Source: an uncultured Rubritalea sp. (GTDB lineage: Bacteria > Verrucomicrobiota > Verrucomicrobiia > Verrucomicrobiales > Akkermansiaceae). Taken from it: DNA of 33,348 nucleotides. The stretch is from NCBI GenBank assembly GCA_937923145.1, contig CALAJT010000034.1, positions 1 through 33,348 of the forward strand. The letters run 5' to 3'. The notes below the pieces were generated by a model. That model was given only the letters and a program-made list of their open reading frames with translations, was not told where the DNA came from and searched no databases. Of the stretch, positions 25,254 through 31,293 are shown piece by piece. The translations under genes and the position numbers were made by a program. The stretch's first letter is position 1, and the number at the start of each line of letters is the position of its first letter.

Positions 25254-25772
25254 TTAAGCTTGTTTTAATATTCTGAACAAACGAAATAGGATAATTGCAA
25301 CGCAACATATTGCAATTATGAGAGGTGGATAGCCTGTGTATTTGTTTGGGAAGAGAACGGATACAGAGTGATTAGTAGGTTTGTAATAAATTTTGCGTTC
25401 TGTTGGTTCGTTTTTCACAGACTCAGATTGATTGTGGATCTCTGCGGTTAGCTCTTTTGATCCATTTGGCGAAACTACAGATCCTTCATATTTTCTACCT
25501 TCAACGGTATAGCTATATCGAGCGGCGGAAGCTCCTGATCTAAATGCATTTCTCCCAGCTTCACTATCAGTGAATGTGGTATACCCTTCATCCTCTATTT
25601 TAAAATCCTCAGCTACTACATAATTCCATTTTTCGACATCGGAATAGAGTTGTCTATCATATACATAGATACCTATTGAGAAGATAAATATAACGTAAAT
25701 TAAGAAGCGAGATACTGGGATGAGAATAGGCGAAAGCTTCCCGAAGAGACTTACTTTGTCATTCTCTGCCAT
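25254..25772 (-). CDS. DUF3592-type membrane protein
   Basis: The 172-residue protein has one membrane helix near the N-terminus (residues about 14-37), an extracytoplasmic region of about 110 residues and a second helix close to the C-terminus (YPPLIIAICCVAIILFRLF). The middle region reads as the DUF3592 beta domain: AARYSYTVEGRKYEGSVVSP followed by KIYYKPTNHSVSVLFP, where a conserved YYxPxxP/N-SVL run is usual. The family's function is unknown. The gene starts eight bases after the lipA stop on the same strand, so it is probably read with lipA, though no functional link is known. Confidence 0.75.
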   Translation of the reverse strand: MAENDKVSLFGKLSPILIPVSRFLIYVIFIFSIGIYVYDRQLYSDVEKWNYVVAEDFKIEDEGYTTFTDSEAGRNAFRSGASAARYSYTVEGRKYEGSVVSPNGSKELTAEIHNQSESVKNEPTERKIYYKPTNHSVSVLFPNKYTGYPPLIIAICCVAIILFRLFRILKQA

Positions 25773-25780
25773 TAGTTATT

Positions 25781-26797
25781 TTATGACTTTAACGTTGAAT
25801 CAACTATATTAGCTCTAGCTCCAGGGATCGGCAGATCACTTGGCTTCAGCTCTAGCTCAGCAGTTCCGCGTAGATCCGCTTCGATATCATCTAGAACATC
25901 TAGCTCAGGGCGGAAGTCTGCTGCATGGTAGGAAGAGCGAACTAGTGGTCCACTCGCTACATGACGGAATCCTTTATCCAGAGCGATCTGCTTCAACTCA
26001 TCAAAATATTCAGGCTTGAGGTATTCAACTACTGGTAAGTGACGTGGTGTCGGGCGGAGATATTGTCCCATCGTAAGCACTGTCACATTATGATCAAGTA
26101 GATCATCCATAGCCTTGAGAATCTCTTCGTGAGTTTCTCCTAGACCTAACATGATACCGCTTTTGACAGAAACTTTACCATTTACCATCTCGCCAGCTTT
26201 TTTCAGCACAGCGAGTGAACGCCAGTATTTAGCTCGGCTACGCACAAGTGGCGTAAGACGTTCCACGGTTTCGATATTGTGATTAAAGATATGTGGACGT
26301 GCATCCATACACATTTGTAGAGCCCAGTCGCGATCATTGAAATCAGGTACCAAGACCTCGATAATGATCCCAGGGTTTGCTTCACGAACAGCAGTGATAG
26401 TATGATTGAAATGTTCAGCACCGCCGTCCTTAAGATCATCACGGGCAACAGCTGTAATCACGACGTGTTTGAGCTTCATGCGCTTAGTAGCTTCTGCCAC
26501 GCGAGTAGGCTCGTCTGCTTCCAGAGCGTCAGGCTTAGCAGTCTTCACTGCACAGAATCCACAAGCACGGGTGCATTTCTCACCTGCGATCATGAATGTA
26601 GCAGTCCCTTGACCCCAGCATTCCCAACGGTTAGGGCACTGAGCTTCTTCACAGACAGTCACCAGATTGAGATCCTTAATCATCGACTTAGTATCCCAGA
26701 AAACAGGGTTGTTAGGTAATCTGACCTTAATCCACGACGGCTTCTTATCCGTGTGGAGTGTAGGGTCCATCTTCATTCTAGGTCCAGCGCAGCTCAT
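25781..26797 (-). CDS. lipA: Lipoyl synthase
   Basis: This 338-residue radical-SAM enzyme inserts two sulfurs into protein-bound octanoyl groups to make lipoate. The auxiliary cluster ligands are C49, C54 and C60 in CEEAQCPNRWEC, and its serine ligand is in LVRSSYHA near the C-terminus. The radical-SAM cluster is C75, C79 and C82 in GEKCTRACGFC. Further LipA blocks are VVITAVARDDLKDGGA, FNHNIETVERL and GLGETHEEI. The first ATG at 26797 gives a few residues more than many homologues; Met8 or Met10 could also serve. No lipB lies next to it in this window. It is followed closely by the DUF3592 gene. Confidence 0.97.
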   Translation of the reverse strand: MSCAGPRMKMDPTLHTDKKPSWIKVRLPNNPVFWDTKSMIKDLNLVTVCEEAQCPNRWECWGQGTATFMIAGEKCTRACGFCAVKTAKPDALEADEPTRVAEATKRMKLKHVVITAVARDDLKDGGAEHFNHTITAVREANPGIIIEVLVPDFNDRDWALQMCMDARPHIFNHNIETVERLTPLVRSRAKYWRSLAVLKKAGEMVNGKVSVKSGIMLGLGETHEEILKAMDDLLDHNVTVLTMGQYLRPTPRHLPVVEYLKPEYFDELKQIALDKGFRHVASGPLVRSSYHAADFRPELDVLDDIEADLRGTAELELKPSDLPIPGARANIVDSTLKS

Positions 26798-26984
26798 GTC
26801 GGAAAACTAATAGAGGTTCGGTTAAAAAGAAAGGCAAATTTTCTCTAGTGACTAGTCTGATCGGAATACTATAAATGACTTATGAAATAGCTCATATTAT
26901 TTATCACTTTTGGAGTGGCTTAAGTGATAATTTGTCTTGTTGAAGATGAGTTTGAAAGGTCATGTAATCTCTAAATAAAGTAAT

Positions 26985-27281
26985 GTGGAATATAATTTTT
27001 CAGTGGGTCTTACTCAGTTCATGATAGCTACTAATCCTAATATTTCACCTGCTAGGATTATCTTAAGTGTGATCCAGATGAGGCGGTCGAGCTTCGTGAC
27101 CGCTGAGAGGCTGTTGAGCCTGGATACCATATGAATAAGAAATATTGGAATAGGGTTTATATGGTAGATGAGTTACCGACTAAGTTAATTACCAAAATGG
27201 TAGATAGTTCTTATGTTAGTGGTTATGAGTTTTAAGAAGTTAGATAGTAAGCGGATTCTTGAGATGTTAGATTCTGATTAA
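26985..27281 (+). pseudogene. Wreck of a MmcQ/YjbR-family gene
   Basis: Three frames together give a recognisable MmcQ/YjbR protein without its N-terminus. Frame one (from 26985) reads FMIATNPNISPARIIL. A one-base shift near 27065 leads to KCDPDEAVELRDR, then TGA at 27104-27106 where homologues have Tyr. The same frame then reads EAVEPGYHMNKKYWNRVYMV and TKMVDSSYVSGYEF to TAA at 27233. One more shift continues as KKLDSKRILEMLDSD to TAA at 27281. KCDP, PGYHMNKKxWN and the IDxSY-like block are the family's hallmarks. The family folds as a small DNA-binding-like domain of uncertain role. Upstream, 26798-26984 shows nothing clear. Confidence 0.8.
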
Positions 27282-27335
27282 ATCTGGCATATTCTTCTAT
27301 TGCACATTGCATTCTTTCACTGTAGATATCTAGGA

Positions 27336-27839
27336 ATGTCAGCGGAAAATAACCACCAGATCGATCCTTTACTGAGGTTGCTCAGTAATAAAGCACGTTA
27401 CACTCATAGAGAGTTAGCTGACTTGCTAGAGTTGTCTACTGAAGAAGTAAAATCTCGAATTGCAGAGCTGGAACAGAGTGGTACAATTCTCGGATACAAG
27501 ACTGTGATAGACCCAGATCTATCTGGAGACACTGATGTAGCAGCATTTATCGAGGTAAAGCTGACTCCTGAACGTGGCGGTGGGTTTAACCGCCTAGCGA
27601 TGCGTATCGCTAAATTTGACCAAGTGAAGTCCTGTCATCTTACTAGTGGGGGATTTGACCTGATCTTATTAGTTGAAGGTTCTGATCTACGAGAAGTAGC
27701 TAAATTTGTCTCTGAAAAGCTAAGCACGATCAATGGGGTGTTATCTAGTTCGACGCATTTCCGACTTAAGACATACAAGCAAAATGGATTCTTGTTTGAA
27801 GCAGAAGAATCAGAGGGACGACTTTCAGTAGCTCCATAA
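27336..27839 (+). CDS. Lrp/AsnC family transcriptional regulator
   Basis: From the ATG at 27336 the protein has 167 residues. Residues about 8-60 form the winged helix-turn-helix (LLRLLSNKARYTHRELADLL, STEEVKSRIAELEQSGTILG), followed by YKTVIDPDLSG and the ligand-binding RAM domain (AAFIEVKLTPERGGGFNRLA, VKSCHLTSGGFDLILLVEG). Members sense amino acids and control amino-acid metabolism genes. An in-frame TTG at 27300 would add 12 residues unlike the family. The next gene, an aminotransferase, begins 12 bases after its stop, so the regulator probably controls its own operon in response to an amino acid. Confidence 0.92.
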   Translation: MSAENNHQIDPLLRLLSNKARYTHRELADLLELSTEEVKSRIAELEQSGTILGYKTVIDPDLSGDTDVAAFIEVKLTPERGGGFNRLAMRIAKFDQVKSCHLTSGGFDLILLVEGSDLREVAKFVSEKLSTINGVLSSSTHFRLKTYKQNGFLFEAEESEGRLSVAP

Positions 27840-27851
27840 CTATTATTCTAA

Positions 27852-29021
27852 ATGGACTATACTTCTAAAATTTCTACCCAAGTAGCTGCTGTGCCACGCT
27901 CAGGAATCCGTGATTTCTTCGAACTAGTACAGGGTCGTGACGATGTGATTTCTCTCGGAGTAGGGGAGCCAGATTTTGCTACACCTTGGCATATTCGTGA
28001 AGCCGCTATCTATTCTTTAGAAAAAGGTCAGACTAGCTATACATCGAATCTAGGACTGCTCGATTTACGAAAGCGGATTAGCACTTATGTAAGTGATTTT
28101 TTCAAGGTCGATTATGACCCAGCTTCTGAAATATTGGTTTCTGTGGGAGTGAGTGAGGCAATTGATATTTCTTTACGTGCTTTACTGAATCCAGGCGATG
28201 AAGTGATTTACCACGAACCATGCTATGTGTCTTATAGCCCTAGCATCGTGATGGCGCACGGCACGGCTGTTTCAGTAGCGACTAGTGCTGAGGATGGATT
28301 TGCACTTAAAGCTGATAAACTCGCTGAGGTAATCACTCCTAAAAGCCGAGTGTTAATGCTTAATTTCCCTACTAACCCTACGGGAGCAATCGCCCCGTTA
28401 GAAGATTTAAAAGAAATCGCAGAGCTCTGTATTAGGCATGATCTGATCGTCCTAACAGATGAGATTTACAGTGAACTAATCTATGGCGACACCGAACATG
28501 TGTCTATCGCTTCGCTTCCTGGGATGAAAGAACGCTGTATCTTACTACACGGTTTTTCTAAGGCATTTGCGATGACTGGGTTTCGTCTAGGATATGCCTG
28601 TGCACCTGCTCCACTTATCGAGGCAATGATGAAAATCCACCAATACGCAATGCTTTGTGCCCCTATCATAAGTCAAATCGCAGCGATAGAAGCTCTAGAA
28701 AATGGAGCGAAGTCTGTGGAAATCATGAAGCAGGCATACCACGAGCGTCGTGACTATATGGTGAGGCGACTTAATGCTATGGGTATACATTGTCATCTAC
28801 CAGGTGGAGCCTTTTACGTGTTCCCTGATATTAAAAAATTCGGTATGTCGAGTAAGGAATTCGCCATGAAACTTCTCGAAGAAACTGACGTTGCAGCAGT
28901 CCCTGGTGATGCTTTTGGTGCCAGTGGAGAGGGCTTCCTACGTTGTTGCTATGCCACTAGTATGGACCAGATAAAGGAAGCAATGAACCGAATGGAGAAT
29001 TTCGTTAATGATTTGTCGTAA
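27852..29021 (+). CDS. PLP-dependent class I/II aminotransferase (aspartate/aromatic type)
   Basis: This is a 389-residue fold-type I aminotransferase. Visible motifs are GVGEPDFATPWHI near the N-terminus, NFPTNPTGA, LTDEIYSELIYG, the PLP lysine K237 in HGFSKAFAMTGFRLGYA, and the carboxylate-binding Arg in GEGFLRCCYAT. The enzyme moves an amino group between an amino acid and a 2-oxo acid. Sequence alone does not separate aspartate, aromatic or branched-chain preference. It lies between an Lrp/AsnC regulator and a membrane protease gene with tiny gaps, which suggests control by amino-acid supply. Confidence 0.93.
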   Translation: MDYTSKISTQVAAVPRSGIRDFFELVQGRDDVISLGVGEPDFATPWHIREAAIYSLEKGQTSYTSNLGLLDLRKRISTYVSDFFKVDYDPASEILVSVGVSEAIDISLRALLNPGDEVIYHEPCYVSYSPSIVMAHGTAVSVATSAEDGFALKADKLAEVITPKSRVLMLNFPTNPTGAIAPLEDLKEIAELCIRHDLIVLTDEIYSELIYGDTEHVSIASLPGMKERCILLHGFSKAFAMTGFRLGYACAPAPLIEAMMKIHQYAMLCAPIISQIAAIEALENGAKSVEIMKQAYHERRDYMVRRLNAMGIHCHLPGGAFYVFPDIKKFGMSSKEFAMKLLEETDVAAVPGDAFGASGEGFLRCCYATSMDQIKEAMNRMENFVNDLS

Positions 29022-29022
29022 T

Positions 29023-29781
29023 ATGAATTTAAAAGAGATTAGAGAAAATAAAACTTACGCTCACGTAGTGCCTCTGGCATCTTTCATGGGCTTAAGTTTT
29101 CTCTTCACGATACTTTGTGAAAGTGGCTTTCTCTGGGAGCACGACATTGCCCCGTGGTGGAGACATTGGCCAGAGCATTGGTTCTATCCGATTCAGACTT
29201 TGATCTGTGGGGGGATGGTGGTCTTTTTCTGGAAGCACTATGAGTTAAAGTGGGATAAACGCATTATATTTGGCGCTATCCTGGGTGTGATAGGGATTGG
29301 CTTTTGGATTCTCCCGACTCATTTGTATACTGCTTTAGGCTATACAGAAGACACTGTGGGGTGGCTTAAGCATATTGGTTTTGAAGAGCGCACTAAAGGG
29401 TTCAACCCTGCTGATCTAGGGACAGAATCTGGTTATTGGATTTCGGTGATCTTTCGTTTTCTAAGAGCTGCTGTAGTGGTAGCTCTAGTAGAGGAAATTT
29501 TCTGGAGAGGATTCTTGATGCGTTTCTTGTTAGACATGGATCGTAATTATTGGAAAGTCCCTTTCGGTAAATTTAGTTGGCTTACTTATGGAGTCGTCAC
29601 GCTAGCATTTGTATTTATTCACGCACCTGTAGATTACGCAGGGGCGGTAATCTATGGAACTCTTATGTATTGGGTAGCTGTAAGAACTAAGAGTTTAGCA
29701 GCCTGTATCGTGATGCATGGTGTATCGAATCTGCTCATGGGTCTTTACGCGTTACAATTCGGTAAATACGGATTATGGTAA
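29023..29781 (+). CDS. CPBP-family intramembrane protease (CAAX protease-related)
   Basis: From the ATG at 29023 the protein has 252 residues and about seven membrane helices. The catalytic motifs of glutamate-type CAAX/CPBP proteases are present: E157-E158 and R162 in VEEIFWRGFLMR, F-x-x-x-H in FVFIHAPVDY, and H-x-x-x-N in MHGVSNLL. It resembles the CAAX-protease-related group I associate with exosortase-containing bacteria, but no exosortase gene is in this window. The ATG at 29008 overlaps the aminotransferase and adds only five residues. It starts one base after the aminotransferase stop, indicating co-transcription. Its substrate is unknown. Confidence 0.87.
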   Translation: MNLKEIRENKTYAHVVPLASFMGLSFLFTILCESGFLWEHDIAPWWRHWPEHWFYPIQTLICGGMVVFFWKHYELKWDKRIIFGAILGVIGIGFWILPTHLYTALGYTEDTVGWLKHIGFEERTKGFNPADLGTESGYWISVIFRFLRAAVVVALVEEIFWRGFLMRFLLDMDRNYWKVPFGKFSWLTYGVVTLAFVFIHAPVDYAGAVIYGTLMYWVAVRTKSLAACIVMHGVSNLLMGLYALQFGKYGLW

Positions 29782-29810
29782 GAATTCGTTAGTCGCAGTC
29801 AGTTTTAATT

Positions 29811-30668
29811 ATGCCAGAAGAACCATTACCTACATTTTATGTCCCTACTCCTGAGGAGGTAGGTGCTTATCTACCTGATTATCAGATAGAAGGGATTCTG
29901 GGTTATGGTGGTATGGGAGCAGTGTATAAAGCGCATCAGACTTTTTTCAATCGCGATGTAGCTATTAAACTTTTACTTAGTAAGACATTTGGGGAGGAGG
30001 AGTTCTATCGGCAGTATCTAGCAGAAGCGCAGTCTATGTCTGTGCTAGATCATAAATACCTACTCAAGATCTACGACTACGGTGAGGTAGTGGGAATACC
30101 GTTTATCATTATAGAATATGTCCATGGACTCGAACTCTATGAGGCTATAGGAGCAGAAGGAGCGGAGCCGCTCTCTACAGCTCAGGTCATGATGAGAGTT
30201 TGTGAGGGGATGGCTCATGCGCACGAGGCAAATATTCTGCATCGGGATCTGAAACCTGAGAATATCCTCATAGATGCTTATGCTAACCCTAAGATAGCAG
30301 ACTTTGGGCTAGCCCGTGATAAGCATGATCCAGTAAAAGATAAAGTGATCTGGGGTAGTCCTGGATACATAGCCCCTGAGGTGATTCATGACCCTGATCG
30401 CGTAGATCATCGTGCTGATATCTATGCTCTAGGTTGTGTGATGTATTTTATGCTTACTGGGCAGATACCTAATCCTAACGATACTGATTATAAAAAATTC
30501 GACAGTTTAGACCCTAGGTTTCGTCAAATTTTAAATAGATCGATGAATCCATTTATAGAGAAGCGCTATCTCACAGCTGGCGCGATGGGGGAGGCCTTCC
30601 GCGATCTCATCATGAGCTTGGATGAAAAAGGGTCTAATGGAATGATTGCTTCCGCTCCCGTGAACTAG
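29811..30668 (+). CDS. Soluble Ser/Thr protein kinase (Hanks type)
   Basis: The 285-residue protein is essentially one kinase domain preceded by about 24 residues (YVPTPEEVGAYLPDYQIEG). All key elements are present: glycine loop LGYGGMGAVYKA, K53 in VAIKLL, catalytic loop HRDLKPEN with D146, D164 of DFG, activation segment ending SPGYIAPE, and the RADIYALGCVMYFMLTG helix. It has no membrane helix and no sensor domain, unlike PknB-type kinases, so the signal must come from partner proteins. It follows the CAAX-type protease gene by 29 bases. Such short cytoplasmic kinases are common in Verrucomicrobiota and Planctomycetota. Confidence 0.94.
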   Translation: MPEEPLPTFYVPTPEEVGAYLPDYQIEGILGYGGMGAVYKAHQTFFNRDVAIKLLLSKTFGEEEFYRQYLAEAQSMSVLDHKYLLKIYDYGEVVGIPFIIIEYVHGLELYEAIGAEGAEPLSTAQVMMRVCEGMAHAHEANILHRDLKPENILIDAYANPKIADFGLARDKHDPVKDKVIWGSPGYIAPEVIHDPDRVDHRADIYALGCVMYFMLTGQIPNPNDTDYKKFDSLDPRFRQILNRSMNPFIEKRYLTAGAMGEAFRDLIMSLDEKGSNGMIASAPVN

Positions 30669-30755
30669 GTGAGTCTTATCAAGTGAGCGCTAGTTATGAA
30701 CTCTTAAATACTTACTTATAGTAACTTATTCATTTCAACTATATGAAGCGTTAGC

Positions 30756-30783
30756 TTGACATGTTAAACAACACAGATAGAAA
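30756..30783 (+). promoter_or_regulatory. Likely sigma-70-type promoter for the small lipoprotein gene
   Basis: A perfect TTGACA (30756-30761) is followed after 16 bases by TAGAAA (30778-30783), four of six matches to the -10 box. The predicted RNA would begin about 60 bases before the lipoprotein start codon. Confidence 0.45.
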
Positions 30784-30797
30784 CGAACTTACAATTT

Positions 30798-30830
30798 AAT
30801 AACATATTGTAAAAAATTATATATGTTGTT
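30798..30830 (+). promoter_or_regulatory. Stem-loop in the leader of the lipoprotein gene
   Basis: AATAACATAT (30798-30807) can pair with ATATGTTGTT (30821-30830) through nine Watson-Crick pairs and one G-U pair, with a 13-base AT-rich loop. It sits 22 bases before the chosen ATG at 30853, so it lies in the untranslated leader. Confidence 0.35.
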
Positions 30831-30852
30831 AGAGTTAACAATACTTAAAATA

Positions 30853-31275
30853 ATGAAAAACCCCCATATAAAAAACTTTTCAATGGCCATGATCAGTCTT
30901 AGCGCTTTCTTCTGCATGGGGAGCTGTGATAATGGTGACAGTGGAGATTCAGACGATTCTTCTACTATTTCTGTAGATGATGACGTGATTGGCGATTTCC
31001 TCTTAAATGTTGTTAGAGATGAGGGTAGTTTAAATGAGAGTTCTGATATCCTAGCGTTCCAGATTAAATCTAACATCTTATCTATTAGAGGTACCCAATA
31101 CAATTACAGTTTAGATAATTCATCGCAAGGTGTTCTCATCTACAACTTGAGTGGCGGAGACTTAGATGGTTCAGCAACAGGCTCAATTACTCTAACTGAT
31201 ATTAATCGCTCATGGATCTGGCTAGATAGTCTTGGTCGTGATTTGTCAGGTTCTTATACTCCTATCACACGTTAA
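30853..31275 (+). CDS. Small acidic lipoprotein of unknown function
   Basis: From the ATG at 30853 the protein has 140 residues. It has a basic n-region, a hydrophobic core (MAMISLSAFFCMGSC) and a lipobox-like MGSC with the next residues Asp-Asn. A Gly/Ser/Asp linker follows (NGDSGDSDDSS), then a beta-rich domain (NILSIRGTQYNYSLDNSSQG, ATGSITLTDINRSWIWLD). An ATG at 30823 would add ten residues that lengthen the n-region and overlap the leader hairpin. The family is not recognised. It lies 18 bases before the large metalloprotease gene on the same strand, so the two are probably transcribed together. Confidence 0.7.
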   Translation: MKNPHIKNFSMAMISLSAFFCMGSCDNGDSGDSDDSSTISVDDDVIGDFLLNVVRDEGSLNESSDILAFQIKSNILSIRGTQYNYSLDNSSQGVLIYNLSGGDLDGSATGSITLTDINRSWIWLDSLGRDLSGSYTPITR

Positions 31276-31293
31276 CACTTCAATTTAAAATAC

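Noticed and set aside
27072..27125. GC-rich three-way-junction fold (ATCC/GGAT, GCGGTC/GACCGC, AGGCT/AGCCT) resembling a small RNA
   Set aside because: The same bases encode VELRDR-EAVEPGYHM of a MmcQ/YjbR remnant, which explains both the GC content and the sequence better than an RNA gene.
27300..27335. TTG start extending the Lrp/AsnC regulator by 12 residues
   Set aside because: The added residues (MHIAFFHCRYLG) are unlike the family and the ATG at 27336 gives the usual N-terminus.
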